A model generated the notes under the pieces. The model did no database searches, had not been told where the DNA came from, and worked only from the letters and a program-made list of their open reading frames with translations. DNA of 64,000 nucleotides from Streptomyces sp. NBC_00353 (GTDB taxonomy: Bacteria > Actinomycetota > Actinomycetes > Streptomycetales > Streptomycetaceae), in contig NZ_CP107985.1 in the NCBI RefSeq assembly GCF_036108815.1, positions 6,445,501 through 6,509,500 on the forward strand. Reading direction: 5' to 3'. Position numbers and translations under genes: made by a program. Below, one piece after another: positions 25,863-35,100 of this stretch. Every line of letters starts with the position of its first letter. Position 1 is the stretch's first letter.

Positions 25863-25938
25863 GAAGGGGTCCTCCCGGATGCGGGGAACTTCATCGGGCC
25901 CTCAGGACAGAAGAGGGGGCGAGGGCGCGATGCCGAAG

Positions 25939-25957
25939 TAAGGTAAGCCTAACCTAA
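25939..25957. promoter_or_regulatory. Iron box in the desA promoter
   Basis: The minus-strand 19-mer TTAGGTTAGGCTTACCTTA matches the actinobacterial DmdR/IdeR iron-box consensus TTAGGTTAGGCTAACCTAA in 17 of 19 positions, 77 bases before desA. Confidence 0.9.
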
Positions 25958-26019
25958 CTTCACGTCGCGTTGTTCCCTCGCCCCCCGTGGGACGCAGAAG
26001 TTGTCCGAATCACATGCCC

Positions 26020-26871
26020 TTACGCGTCCTCGGTGGCCGCTTCCGCGCGCAGCTGCTCCTCGCTCAGTCCACGGCGCCAGTAGCCGACGAACGTGATGCG
26101 CCTGCGGTCGAATTGACGCTCCTGCACGAGATGGCGACGCAGCGCCCGTACGTTCGACGACTCGCCCGCGATCCAGACGTACCCGGTCCCCTCGGGCAGT
26201 TCCGCGGCGCGCACGGCGTCCACGGCGGACGGTGCGCCCTCGTCCCGGACGAGCCAGCTGATCCGGGCGCGGGCCGCGGTGTTGAGCGCCTGGCGGTCCT
26301 CGGTGTGCTGGACCTCCAGCCAGACCCGGGCCCGCATGCCGGCCGGCAGCCACTCCAGGGCCGCGGACGCAGCGGGCAGCGCCGTCTCGTCGGCCCAGAT
26401 CAGCACCCAGTCGGTGTCCTGAGGGGGCCGGAAGCGGACGGCCGTGTTGTCCTCGACGGCCGGTCCGAGCGCCTTGAGGAGATCGCCGGGGGCGGCGCCG
26501 GCGGCCCAGCGGCAGGCCGGGCCCCCGTCCTCGTGCAGCGCGAAGTCGATATCGATCTCGGTCGAACCGTCGGGGCCGCCGCGCTGCGCGCGGACCGTGT
26601 ACGAGCGCATGACGGCCCGGACATCCTCGGGCAAGGCCCGCCAGGCGTCGAACCAGTCACCGTTCTCATCGACCGGAACGACTGGTTCCGGCTGGCCGGG
26701 GTGCGGCAGGAACAGCGACAGACTCTGATCCCGGCCCCCGGCGGCGAAGCCGTCGAGTCCCGGCCCGCCGAAGGTGATCCGGAGCATGGACGGCCCCAGC
26801 CGCCTGGTCCGGACGACCGTCAGGCCGAAAAACCGGAAGGGGGCGATGGGGGGAGCGGCGGCGGTCGTCAT
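26020..26871 (-). CDS. desF: Siderophore-interacting protein / ferric-siderophore reductase
   Basis: The product probably reduces iron in imported ferrioxamine, releasing Fe(II) in the cytosol. ATG 26871 follows GGAAGGAG. The 283-residue protein has a FAD-binding barrel (MRSYTVRAQR is the RxYT flavin motif; EIDIDFALHEDGGPACRWAAGA lies beside it) and a NAD(P)H-binding half (DTDWVLIWADETALPAASA, GYVWIAGESSNVRALRRHL). It is a ViuB/SIP-type protein. It lies between desE and desA on the same strand, and a strong hairpin separates it from desE. Confidence 0.88.
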   Translation of the reverse strand: MTTAAAPPIAPFRFFGLTVVRTRRLGPSMLRITFGGPGLDGFAAGGRDQSLSLFLPHPGQPEPVVPVDENGDWFDAWRALPEDVRAVMRSYTVRAQRGGPDGSTEIDIDFALHEDGGPACRWAAGAAPGDLLKALGPAVEDNTAVRFRPPQDTDWVLIWADETALPAASAALEWLPAGMRARVWLEVQHTEDRQALNTAARARISWLVRDEGAPSAVDAVRAAELPEGTGYVWIAGESSNVRALRRHLVQERQFDRRRITFVGYWRRGLSEEQLRAEAATEDA

Positions 26872-26911
26872 ACGAGGGCTCCTTCCAGGAACCGGGAAGC
26901 GTCGGTGACGC

Positions 26912-26950
26912 GGCCCGGCCCGGCCGGGAAGATCCCGGCCGGGCCGGGCC
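26912..26950 (-). terminator. Very stable hairpin between desE and desF
   Basis: A perfect 18-bp GC stem (26912-26929 with 26933-26950) with a 3-base nominal loop follows desE by 58 bases. It may terminate most desE transcripts and leave desF at lower expression. Confidence 0.75.
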
Positions 26951-27007
26951 GGTACTGGGTTGCTGCGATGAGCGGTTCCGGAATGGCTCCGGAGCGCTTC
27001 CGGTGCG

Positions 27008-28033
27008 TCAGCCGGCCTTCTTGGCGTCCTCGATGGCCTTCGCGAGGTCCTCAAGGATCGGCGCGCACTTGTCGTACGAGTAGATCGGTTCGGTGGTACG
27101 CGGGATGACCTGACCGGCCTTCACGGCGGGCAGCTGGACCCAGGTCGGCTTGGACGTCAGGGCGTCGGGCTGCAGGGCCGAGGAGCGGTTGTCCATCATG
27201 ATGATGTCGGCGTCGTACTTGTCGACGTTCTCCCAGCTCAGCTCCTCGAAGAAGCCTGCGGCGTTGACCTTCGGCTCGACGAACTTCACGCCCAGTTCCT
27301 GGAAGTACAGGGTGTCCGCGGACGTCTTGGCGAGCGAGACGTAGAAGAGGTCCTGGCTGGCCGAGCCGATCATGACCTTGATGTTCGGCTTGGACTTGGC
27401 GGCGGCGCGCAGCCGGGCCGCGGCCTTCTCGAAGCGGGCCTTGGCGGCGGTGATCTCGGCGGCCTTGACGTCGGCGCCCAGGGACGCGGCGAGGTCCTCG
27501 TGGCGCTGGATGGCCTTGGGGATGGTGGTCTGGGCGGCCCACAGCGCGACGCTCGGGGCCAGCTTGAGGATCTTGTCCTTGGACTCGTCCGGCACGTACC
27601 AGAGGGCGTCCTTCTCCCACATGGCGGTGACGAGCAGCTCCGGGCCGAGCGCCGCGTACTTCTCGACGTTGAATTCGCCCCAGACGTTGCCGAGGATCTC
27701 GACCTTGCTGACGTCGAGGTCGCCGGCCTGCACATCGGCCTTGCCGTCCTTGGTCTTCGTCGGGCCGAAGACGCCCTTGACCTCGATGCCGTAGTCGTGG
27801 AGTGCGGCGGCGACACCGGTGAAGGCGACGATGTTCTTCGGAGTCGACTTGGCCTTCGCGGTCAGACCGCGGTCGTCCTTGAACGTCCACGGGCCGGACT
27901 TCTCGGAGCTCGAACCCGAGCCGGAGCCTTTCTTTTCTTCGCCGCAGGCTGCGAGCACGGCGCCGAGACCGACGGCGCCGCCGGCGGCCAGGAGGCCGCG
28001 ACGGGAGAGGGAGGTGGTCCGGACCTTGGGCAT
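27008..28033 (-). CDS. desE: Ferric-siderophore-binding lipoprotein (ferrioxamine receptor)
   Basis: The 341-residue receptor captures ferrioxamine for an ABC importer encoded elsewhere. The N-terminus combines a twin-arginine motif (SLSRRGLLAAGG) with a lipobox LAAC near residue 30, indicating a Tat-exported lipoprotein. The mature part is a class III (helical-backbone) binding fold: PKNIVAFTGVAAALHDYGIEVKGVFG, EFNVEKYAALGPELLVTAMW, YDADIIMMDNRSS. An iron box precedes it. The name follows the conserved des locus order. Confidence 0.9.
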   Translation of the reverse strand: MPKVRTTSLSRRGLLAAGGAVGLGAVLAACGEEKKGSGSGSSSEKSGPWTFKDDRGLTAKAKSTPKNIVAFTGVAAALHDYGIEVKGVFGPTKTKDGKADVQAGDLDVSKVEILGNVWGEFNVEKYAALGPELLVTAMWEKDALWYVPDESKDKILKLAPSVALWAAQTTIPKAIQRHEDLAASLGADVKAAEITAAKARFEKAAARLRAAAKSKPNIKVMIGSASQDLFYVSLAKTSADTLYFQELGVKFVEPKVNAAGFFEELSWENVDKYDADIIMMDNRSSALQPDALTSKPTWVQLPAVKAGQVIPRTTEPIYSYDKCAPILEDLAKAIEDAKKAG

Positions 28034-28085
28034 GGGTGTGTCTGCTTTCGTACGCGCCGGTGGGCGCCCGCTGACGAGTTCGAAG

Positions 28086-28104
28086 ATAGGTTAGCCTAAC
28101 CTCA
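28086..28104. promoter_or_regulatory. Iron box in the desE promoter
   Basis: ATAGGTTAGCCTAACCTCA matches the iron-box palindrome in 17 of 19 positions, with both half-sites intact, 53 bases before desE. Confidence 0.92.
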
Positions 28105-28146
28105 TCAACTGTCCAGAGGGTGCCCTGCCATGGGCCGCCGGCCCGG

Positions 28147-28506
28147 CTACCAGACGAGAACTCCGCCACCCACGTCCTGGGCCCGCCGGGCCGCCGCGGT
28201 GATGTTGGCCAGGCGCTCGGCCACATAGCCTTCGCGGTAGCCGCAGTGCGCGTCGAGTGCCGCCGCGTGCGGGCGCAGCAGCGCGCACTCGTCGAGGAAC
28301 TCCTCGATGTCCTCCGGCTCGACGTACAGGTCGCAGGACGCGAGCTCGGGCAGGAACCGGGCCCCTAGCGCCCGGACCCGCCCCGACCCCCACAGATCGG
28401 TCCGGCAGCTCTCGAACCCGGCCATGTCGCTGCCGTCCGGGGGATCGTCGAGAAGGTGCGGCCTGCCGCTCCTGCCCCGCACGAAGGTGTGTACCAGGAG
28501 CGTCAT
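28147..28506 (-). CDS. Small protein of unknown function, translationally coupled to an acetyltransferase
   Basis: No family was recognised. ATG 28506 overlaps the stop of the upstream GNAT gene (ATGA). The 119-residue product is soluble and acidic, with VEPEDIEEFLDECALLRPHAAALDAHC in the middle and four Cys residues spread along the chain. No membrane segment or signal is visible. Coupling suggests that it works with, or is modified by, the acetyltransferase, which is inference. Confidence 0.65.
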   Translation of the reverse strand: MTLLVHTFVRGRSGRPHLLDDPPDGSDMAGFESCRTDLWGSGRVRALGARFLPELASCDLYVEPEDIEEFLDECALLRPHAAALDAHCGYREGYVAERLANITAAARRAQDVGGGVLVW

Positions 28507-29144
28507 CCGCCGAAGTCCTTCCGGCACGCGTCGAGTCCCTCGATCCGCACGTCGACGGTCCGGTACCCCGCCCAGCGGTCGCGGTCGATCCGCAGCCGCT
28601 GCAGGGTCACGGGAGCGCCCCGCAGGGCGGCCACCTCGAGCCCGTCCGGCAGATAGCCGAGCCGGCGCGAGACGCCCAGCGAACGCGGGTTGTCGGTCAT
28701 CGCCGACGAGGTCGCGGTCCGGGCGCCGAGACCGGCGAACGCCAGATGCAGCACGGCGGCCCGCATCTCGGTGCCTATGCCCTGCCCCTGGTGCGCCAGC
28801 CCCAGCCACGAACCGGTGCTGACCTCACCGGTCACCGCGAAGTCGGCCGCCGCCAGGTCCTGCCGGCCGACCACCTTGCCCTCGTGCAGCACAGCGAGGC
28901 TCAACGCCCAGTTCCGCACCGACCAGTTGGCGACGGTGCCCAGCACGTGCTGGTACACGGCCCGGCCGCGCTCGGCGGGCGGGCCGTCGGTCCAGGGGAC
29001 GGTGAACGGCATGGTGTCCGGCGCATGCACCCCGTCGGCGGCGACCGTCGAGAGGTCGTCGAGCAACTCCAGGTCCGGAAGCCGAAGTTCCAGGCGGGGC
29101 GTGCGGATGCGGAGCCCGTAGAGGGGCCAGTGACGGCGGTCCAT
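28503..29144 (-). CDS. GNAT-family N-acetyltransferase (RimJ/RimL-like)
   Basis: The 213-residue protein carries the GNAT acetyl-CoA site: GSWLGLAHQGQGIGTEMRAAVLHLAF (motif A, Q-x2-G-x-G) and NPRSLGVSRRLGYLPDG (motif B). The N-terminal IRTPRLELRLPDLELLDDLS is typical of RimJ/RimL-type enzymes that acetylate N-termini or small amines. The substrate is unknown. It precedes the small unknown gene with a 4-base overlap. Confidence 0.85.
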   Translation of the reverse strand: MDRRHWPLYGLRIRTPRLELRLPDLELLDDLSTVAADGVHAPDTMPFTVPWTDGPPAERGRAVYQHVLGTVANWSVRNWALSLAVLHEGKVVGRQDLAAADFAVTGEVSTGSWLGLAHQGQGIGTEMRAAVLHLAFAGLGARTATSSAMTDNPRSLGVSRRLGYLPDGLEVAALRGAPVTLQRLRIDRDRWAGYRTVDVRIEGLDACRKDFGG

Positions 29145-29238
29145 GAACAGACTCTGCCGGGGCGGCCCCGGCCCTGTCGAACGAATTGCCCGCCGGCAGG
29201 AATCCGGCAGCCGCCCCCCGGGGTCCCCCGGACACGCC

Positions 29239-30399
29239 TCAGGCCGGCAGCCCCAGCTCCCGCGCGATCAGCATCCGCTGCACCTCGCTCGTTCCCTCGC
29301 CGATCTCCAGGATCTTGGAGTCACGCCACATCCGTGCCACCGGGTACTCGTTCATGAAGCCGTAGCCGCCGTGGATCTGCGTCGCCTCGCGCGCGTTGTC
29401 CACCGCCACCGTCGACGAGTACAGCTTGGCGAGCGCCGCCTCCTTCTTGAACGGTTCGCCGTGCACGAGCCTCGACGCCGCGTCCCGCCAGCCGATCCGG
29501 GCCATGTGCGCCCGCATCTCCATGTCCGCGAGCTTGAACTGGATGGCCTGGTTGGCGCCGATCGGCCGGCCGAACGCGTGCCGCTCCTTGGCGTACTTCA
29601 CCGACTCGTCCACACAGCCCTGCGCCAGACCCGTGGACAGCGCGGAGATCGCGATCCGCCCCTCGTCCAGGATCCGCAGGAACTGCGCGTACCCGCGGCC
29701 CTCCTCACCCAGCAGGTTCGCCGCCGGGACCCGCACGTCGGCGAAGGACAGCTCGCGCGTGTCCGAGGCGTTCCAGCCGACCTTGGAGTACGGGGCGGCG
29801 ACCGTGAAGCCCGGGGTGCCGGACGGCACGATGATCGACGAGATGAGCGGGGCGCCGTTCTCCTTGCGGCCGGTCACCGCCGTGACCGTGACCAGTGCGG
29901 TGATGTCCGTACCGGAGTTGGTGATGAAGCACTTGGAGCCGTTGATCACCCACTCGTCCCCGTCGAGTACGGCCGTCGTCCGGGTGCCGCCCGCGTCGGA
30001 CCCGCAGTCCGGCTCGGTCAGCCCGAACGCGCCGAGCGCCTCGCCCGAGCAGAGCCTGGGCAGCCACTGCTGCTTCTGCTCCTCCGTACCGAAGTGGTAG
30101 ACCGGCATCGCGCCGAGCGAGACCCCGGCCTCCAGGGTGATCGCCACGGACGAGTCGACCCGGGCCAGCTCCTCCAGGGCGATCCCGAGGGCGAGATAGT
30201 CGCCGCCCATGCCGCCGTACTCCTCCGGGAACGGCAGCCCGAACAGGCCCATCCGTCCCATCTCACGCACGATCTCGTACGGGAACTCATGGCGCTCGTA
30301 GAAGTCGCCGATCTTCGGGGCGACCACGTCGTGCGCGAACTCCTCGACGGTGCGGCGCAGTTCCTCGTGCTCGGCGGTCAGCCGGTGGTCCAGGGGCAT
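29239..30399 (-). CDS. Acyl-CoA dehydrogenase, probable isovaleryl-CoA type by context
   Basis: This flavin enzyme of 386 residues oxidises acyl-CoA to the 2-enoyl-CoA. ATG 30399 starts the standard fold. AFGLTEPDCGSDAGGTRTTA and KCFITNSG bind FAD and substrate; IHGGYGFMNEYPVARMWRDSKILEIGEGTSEVQ ends the domain with Glu at the MCAD-type catalytic position (shown here in two linked parts). It begins the set with HMG-CoA lyase 8 bases upstream in the transcript and a biotin carboxylase pair, the leucine-degradation arrangement, which points to isovaleryl-CoA as substrate. Confidence 0.87.
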   Translation of the reverse strand: MPLDHRLTAEHEELRRTVEEFAHDVVAPKIGDFYERHEFPYEIVREMGRMGLFGLPFPEEYGGMGGDYLALGIALEELARVDSSVAITLEAGVSLGAMPVYHFGTEEQKQQWLPRLCSGEALGAFGLTEPDCGSDAGGTRTTAVLDGDEWVINGSKCFITNSGTDITALVTVTAVTGRKENGAPLISSIIVPSGTPGFTVAAPYSKVGWNASDTRELSFADVRVPAANLLGEEGRGYAQFLRILDEGRIAISALSTGLAQGCVDESVKYAKERHAFGRPIGANQAIQFKLADMEMRAHMARIGWRDAASRLVHGEPFKKEAALAKLYSSTVAVDNAREATQIHGGYGFMNEYPVARMWRDSKILEIGEGTSEVQRMLIARELGLPA

Positions 30400-30407
30400 G
30401 GCGGGGG

Positions 30408-31352
30408 TCACTCCTTGTGGGAGAGGGCTCGGACGGTACGGGACGGGCTCGGTCGGCCCAGTTGTTCGGCGAGCCACACGCTGGTGGCGGTGAGCGCGTC
30501 GAGGTCGACCCCGGTTTCGATGCCGAGGCCGTGGAGCATCCACACGAGGTCTTCGGTGGCGAGATTTCCGGTGGCGCTCTTCGCGTACGGGCAGCCGCCG
30601 AGGCCGCCCGCGGAGGCGTCCACGGTGGTCACTCCGTGCTGGAGCGCGGCGAGGGTGTTGGCGAGGGCCTGGCCGTACGTGTCGTGGAAGTGCACTCCGA
30701 TGCTGTTGGTGTGCACGCCCTCCTCGTTCAGCTCGGAGAGCAGGTCCTGCACATGGCCGGGGGTGGCGACGCCGATGGTGTCGCCGAGGGAGAGCTCGTC
30801 GCAGCCGAGGTCCATCAGCGCCTTGGCGACCCGGACGACCTGGTGGACGGGGACGGGCCCCTCCCACGGGTCGCCGAAGCACATCGACAGATAGCCGCGG
30901 ACATGCACCTTGTCAGCCTTGGCGCGGGCGACGACCGGCTCGAACATGGCGAGTGACTCGTCGACCGTGCGGTTGAGATTGCGGGCGGCGAACGACTCGG
31001 TCGCCGACCCGAAGACGGCGATCCGGCGGGCACCGAGTGCGACGGCCCGGTCGAGCCCGCGCTCGTTCGGTACGAGTACCGGGAGTGCGACCCCCTCGAT
31101 GTCACCGAGACGGGGGAACAGGTCCTCCGCATCGGCGAGTTGGGGCACCCACTTGGGGTGGACGAAGCTGGTCGCCTCGATGGTGGTCAGGCCGGCCGCG
31201 GCGAGGCGGTGGATGAACTCCGCCTTCACCTCGGTGGGTACGACGGCCTTCTCGTTCTGCAGCCCGTCGCGGGCGCCGACCTCATGGATGCGTACCCGGG
31301 CGGGCAGATCCGGTGCGGGCACCGTCATGGGCAGGGTGCGGGCGGTGGTCAT
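30408..31352 (-). CDS. Hydroxymethylglutaryl-CoA lyase
   Basis: The enzyme cleaves HMG-CoA to acetoacetate and acetyl-CoA, the last step of leucine degradation. The 314-residue TIM-barrel has the signature ARDGLQNEK, metal ligands in HFHDTYGQ, and the active-site Cys loop GGLGGCPYAKSATGN. The start overlaps the carboxylase alpha gene stop by 4 bases; the acyl-CoA dehydrogenase gene follows after 8 bases. Confidence 0.93.
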   Translation of the reverse strand: MTTARTLPMTVPAPDLPARVRIHEVGARDGLQNEKAVVPTEVKAEFIHRLAAAGLTTIEATSFVHPKWVPQLADAEDLFPRLGDIEGVALPVLVPNERGLDRAVALGARRIAVFGSATESFAARNLNRTVDESLAMFEPVVARAKADKVHVRGYLSMCFGDPWEGPVPVHQVVRVAKALMDLGCDELSLGDTIGVATPGHVQDLLSELNEEGVHTNSIGVHFHDTYGQALANTLAALQHGVTTVDASAGGLGGCPYAKSATGNLATEDLVWMLHGLGIETGVDLDALTATSVWLAEQLGRPSPSRTVRALSHKE

Positions 31353-33442
31353 GCGTCCTCCCCGGGTTCGGCCGCGGGCGCCACCACGGCCAGTACCTGG
31401 TCCATGGCCACGGTGGAGCCGGCCGTGACATCGAGCTCGGTGACGGTTCCGGCGTGCGGGGCGGAGATGACGTGTTCCATCTTCATCGCCTCCACGACGA
31501 GGAGGCTCTGCCCGGCGACGACCTCGTCCCCGACGGCCACCTTCACGACGGTGACGGTGCCGGGCATGGGTGCGGCGAGCGTGTCGACGCCGGAGCGGCC
31601 CGCTCCGGTGAGCGACGCCTCGACGGGATCGTGGTCCTGGACGTGCCAGGTGTCGCCGTCGCGGCCCAGCCAGGTCCCCTCCGGGGAGGCGGCGTGGGTG
31701 AACGTGTGGGTGGCACCGGCGAGTTCGAGGACGATGCGGTGCGGCGACAGCTCGATCACTCTGGCTGTTTCCCTGCCGCCGGGCAGCGGAGCCAGCGGGC
31801 CACAGGTGCCGGTCGGGGGCTCCGGCGGCTGCGCGCCCTCCCCGACATGGCCGAACGTCAGCTCGGTGCCCGCCGGGCAGGCGCGCAGTGAGACCTGCAC
31901 GGGGTCATGGCCCGGCAGCCGGAAGTCGCGCACGGTCCGGGCCGGGGTGCCGCCCAGCCGCCAACCGCTCGCCACCGAGAACGGGTCCACCCAGCCGGAG
32001 GCGTCCACGGGGGAGGCGGTCACCGGGGAGGACTGCCGCAGCAACGCCGCTGCCGCGTACACCTCCTCCGGAACCCCGTCCGTCACCAGCCCGTCCACCT
32101 CGCGCTCCACCAGTCCGGTGTCCAGCTCGCCCGTCACCACCTGCGGGTGGGCGAGCAGCCTGCGCAGGAACCCGGCGTTCGTCGGAACGCCCAGGATCAC
32201 CAGCTCCGACAGGGCCGCGCGCAGCCGCCGCAGCGCCGTCTCGCGGTCCGGACCGTGGACGATGACCTTCGACAGCATCGGGTCGTACAGACTGCCGACC
32301 TCGACCCCCTCGCTGAGCCCCGAGTCGGTCCGTACGCCGTGTCCGTTCGGCTCACGGAGGGAGAGCACCGTACCGCCGGAGGGCAGAAAGCCGCGGGCCG
32401 GGTCCTCGGCGCAGATCCGGGCCTCGATCGCATGCCCGGTGAGCGTGATGTCCGCCTGGCTGTAGGGGAGTTGTTCGCCGGAGGCGATCCGCAGCTGCCA
32501 CTCCACCAGGTCCAGCCCCGTGATCAGCTCGGTCACCGGGTGCTCGACCTGGAGGCGGGTGTTCATCTCCATGAAGTAGTACGAGGCCGGGTCGTTGCCC
32601 GGGACGATGAACTCCACCGTGCCCGCGCCCACATACCCGCAGGAGCGGGCCGCCTGGACGGCCGCCTCGCCCATCGCCGTCCGGGTCTCCTCGTCGAGCA
32701 GGACGGACGGCGCCTCCTCGATGATCTTCTGATGGCGACGCTGCAGCGAACACTCGCGCTCGCCGAGGTGCACCACATTCCCGTGCTCGTCGGCCAGGAC
32801 CTGGATCTCGATGTGACGCGGCCGGTCGATCCACCGCTCCACGAGCAGGGTGTCGTCCCCGAACGAGCCGCGGGCCTCGCGGCGGGCGGCCGCGATCTCG
32901 TCGGCGAGCAGCGCCTCGTCACGCACCAGCCGCATGCCCTTGCCGCCGCCGCCCGCGGACGGCTTCAGCAGCACCGGCATCCCGATCCCGCGCGCCGCGT
33001 CCGCCAGCTGAGCGTCGCTGAGCCCGCTGCCGGACGACCCGGGCACGACCGGAACCCCGGCCGCGGCCACCGTCTCCTTGGCCCGGATCTTGTCTCCCAT
33101 CAGCGAGATCGCCGACGCGGGCGGCCCGATGAAGACAAGCCCCGCGTTCGCGCAGGCCTGCGCGAACCCGGCGTTCTCGGCGAGGAACCCGTACCCGGGG
33201 TGAACGGCCTGCGCGCCGGTGCGGCGGGCCGCCTCCAGGAGCGCGGGCACGTTCAGATAGCTCGCGGAGGCGGCTGCGGGACCGATCCGTACCGCCGTAT
33301 CGGCCTCCCGTACATGCCGGGCGTCGGCGTCCGCGTCGCTGAAGACGGCAACGGACCGCACACCCATGTCGCGCAGGGTCCGGATGACCCGGACCGCGAT
33401 CTCGCCGCGGTTGGCGACAAGAACGGTGTCGAACATCGTCAT
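31349..33442 (-). CDS. Acyl-CoA carboxylase biotin-containing alpha subunit (methylcrotonyl-CoA type by context)
   Basis: The subunit carboxylates its own biotin with ATP and bicarbonate. The biotin carboxylase domain has VLVANRGEIAVRVIRTL at the start, a Gly-rich ATP loop LKPSAGGGGKGM, and MEMNTRLQVEHPVTE. The biotinyl Lys is in VEAMKMEH near the C-terminus. The frame opens at GTG 33454, overlapping the beta subunit stop; ATG 33442 is chosen because GAGGGA precedes it, and ATG 33436 is also possible. It is paired with the transferase subunit next door. Propionyl-CoA use cannot be excluded. Confidence 0.9.
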   Translation of the reverse strand: MTMFDTVLVANRGEIAVRVIRTLRDMGVRSVAVFSDADADARHVREADTAVRIGPAAASASYLNVPALLEAARRTGAQAVHPGYGFLAENAGFAQACANAGLVFIGPPASAISLMGDKIRAKETVAAAGVPVVPGSSGSGLSDAQLADAARGIGMPVLLKPSAGGGGKGMRLVRDEALLADEIAAARREARGSFGDDTLLVERWIDRPRHIEIQVLADEHGNVVHLGERECSLQRRHQKIIEEAPSVLLDEETRTAMGEAAVQAARSCGYVGAGTVEFIVPGNDPASYYFMEMNTRLQVEHPVTELITGLDLVEWQLRIASGEQLPYSQADITLTGHAIEARICAEDPARGFLPSGGTVLSLREPNGHGVRTDSGLSEGVEVGSLYDPMLSKVIVHGPDRETALRRLRAALSELVILGVPTNAGFLRRLLAHPQVVTGELDTGLVEREVDGLVTDGVPEEVYAAAALLRQSSPVTASPVDASGWVDPFSVASGWRLGGTPARTVRDFRLPGHDPVQVSLRACPAGTELTFGHVGEGAQPPEPPTGTCGPLAPLPGGRETARVIELSPHRIVLELAGATHTFTHAASPEGTWLGRDGDTWHVQDHDPVEASLTGAGRSGVDTLAAPMPGTVTVVKVAVGDEVVAGQSLLVVEAMKMEHVISAPHAGTVTELDVTAGSTVAMDQVLAVVAPAAEPGEDA

Positions 33443-33450
33443 CTGTTCCC

Positions 33451-35058
33451 TCACATCCGGAAGACGCCGAAGCCGGGCTCACCCAGCGGGGCGTTGGCAC
33501 ACGCGGTCAGAGCGAGCCCCAGCACCTGCCGGGTCTCCAGGGGGTCGATCACACCGTCGTCCCAGAGCCGGGCGGTGGCGTAGTACGCGTTGCCCTGCGT
33601 CTCGTACTGCTCGCGGATCGGTGCCTTGAAGGCTTCCTCGTCCTCGGCGCTCCAGTCGTCGCCCAACTGGTCACGCTTGACCGTCGCCAGGACGGACGCG
33701 GCCTGCTCACCGCCCATGACGGAGATCTTGGCGTTGGGCCACATCCACAGGAAGCGCGGTGAATAGGCCCGCCCGCACATGGAGTAGTTCCCGGCCCCGT
33801 ACGACCCGCCGACCACGACGGTCAGCTTCGGCACGCGGGTGCAGGCGACGGCTGTGACCATCTTGGCGCCGTGCTTGGCGATGCCACCGGCCTCGTAGTC
33901 GCGCCCCACCATGAACCCGGAGATGTTCTGCAGGAAGACGAGCGGGATGCCGCGCTGGTCGCACAGTTCGATGAAGTGCGCGCCCTTCTGGGCGGACTCG
34001 GAGAACAGGATGCCGTTGTTGGCGACGATGCCGACCGGATGTCCGTGGATCCGGGCGAAGCCGGTGATCAGCGTCGTCCCGTACTCCGCCTTGAACTCGG
34101 CGAACCGTGACCCGTCGACGACCCGGGCGATCACTTCCCGCACGTCGTACGGCGTCCGTGAGTCGACCGGCACGACCCCGTACAGCCCGGCGGGATCGAC
34201 CTTCGGCTCCTCCGCGGGCTCCACGGACCAGGGCAGGGCGGCACGCGCGGGCAGCGTCGAGACGATGTTCCGGACGATCCGCAGCGCGTGCGCGTCGTCC
34301 TCGGCGAGATGGTCGGTGACGCCCGACGTACGGGAGTGGACCTCGCCGCCGCCCAGCTCCTCCGCCGTGACCACCTCACCGGTCGCGGCCTTCACCAGCG
34401 GCGGCCCGCCGAGGAAGATCGTCCCCTGGTTCCGGACGATCACGGCCTCGTCGCTCATCGCGGGGACGTACGCCCCACCGGCCGTACAGGACCCCAGCAC
34501 GGCCGCGATCTGCGGAATCCCGGCCCCCGACATCCGGGCCTGGTTGTAGAAGATCCGCCCGAAGTGCTCCCGGTCGGGGAACACCTCGTCCTGCATCGGC
34601 AGGAACGCCCCGCCCGAGTCCACCAGGTAGAGACAGGGCAGCCGGTTCTCCAGCGCCACTTCCTGGGCCCGCAGGTGCTTCTTCACCGTCATGGGGTAAT
34701 ACGTGCCGCCCTTGACCGTGGCGTCGTTGGCGACGATCACGCACTCCCGGCCGCTGACCCGCCCGATCCCGGCGATCACTCCGGCCGCCGGGGCCGCGCC
34801 GCCGTACAGCCCCTCGGCCGCCAGCGGTGCCAGCTCCAGGAAGGGCGACCCGGGGTCCAGCAACGCGTCCACCCGGTCCCGGGGCAGCAGCTTGCCGCGC
34901 GCCACATGCCGGGCGCGGGCCTTCTCACCCCCGCCCAGCCTGGCCACGGCAAGCCGCGCCCGCAGCTCGTCGCCGAGCGCGTGATGCGCCTCCTCATTGG
35001 CCAGCCAGCCCTGAGACGCGGGATCCGCCGCACTCGCCAGTACCGGTGCCTGCTGCAT
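33451..35058 (-). CDS. Acyl-CoA carboxylase carboxyltransferase beta subunit (methylcrotonyl-CoA type by context)
   Basis: The subunit moves the carboxyl from biotin to the acyl-CoA. ATG 35058 has AGGGGG upstream and gives 535 residues, usual for MCC beta. Motifs: LYLVDSGGAFLPMQDEVFPD, GSCTAGGAYVPAMSDE, FLGGPPLVKAATGE and GAKMVTAVACTRVPKLTVVVGGSYGAGNY (two linked parts), which form the acyl-CoA and biotin pockets. FLGGPPLVKAATGE is characteristic of methylcrotonyl-CoA enzymes. It is the first gene transcribed in the set and is divergent from a TetR regulator across twin palindromes. Confidence 0.9.
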   Translation of the reverse strand: MQQAPVLASAADPASQGWLANEEAHHALGDELRARLAVARLGGGEKARARHVARGKLLPRDRVDALLDPGSPFLELAPLAAEGLYGGAAPAAGVIAGIGRVSGRECVIVANDATVKGGTYYPMTVKKHLRAQEVALENRLPCLYLVDSGGAFLPMQDEVFPDREHFGRIFYNQARMSGAGIPQIAAVLGSCTAGGAYVPAMSDEAVIVRNQGTIFLGGPPLVKAATGEVVTAEELGGGEVHSRTSGVTDHLAEDDAHALRIVRNIVSTLPARAALPWSVEPAEEPKVDPAGLYGVVPVDSRTPYDVREVIARVVDGSRFAEFKAEYGTTLITGFARIHGHPVGIVANNGILFSESAQKGAHFIELCDQRGIPLVFLQNISGFMVGRDYEAGGIAKHGAKMVTAVACTRVPKLTVVVGGSYGAGNYSMCGRAYSPRFLWMWPNAKISVMGGEQAASVLATVKRDQLGDDWSAEDEEAFKAPIREQYETQGNAYYATARLWDDGVIDPLETRQVLGLALTACANAPLGEPGFGVFRM

Positions 35059-35100
35059 CCGTCGAGCCCCCTTGCCCGGTCGGCCGGTCCGGCCGACTCG

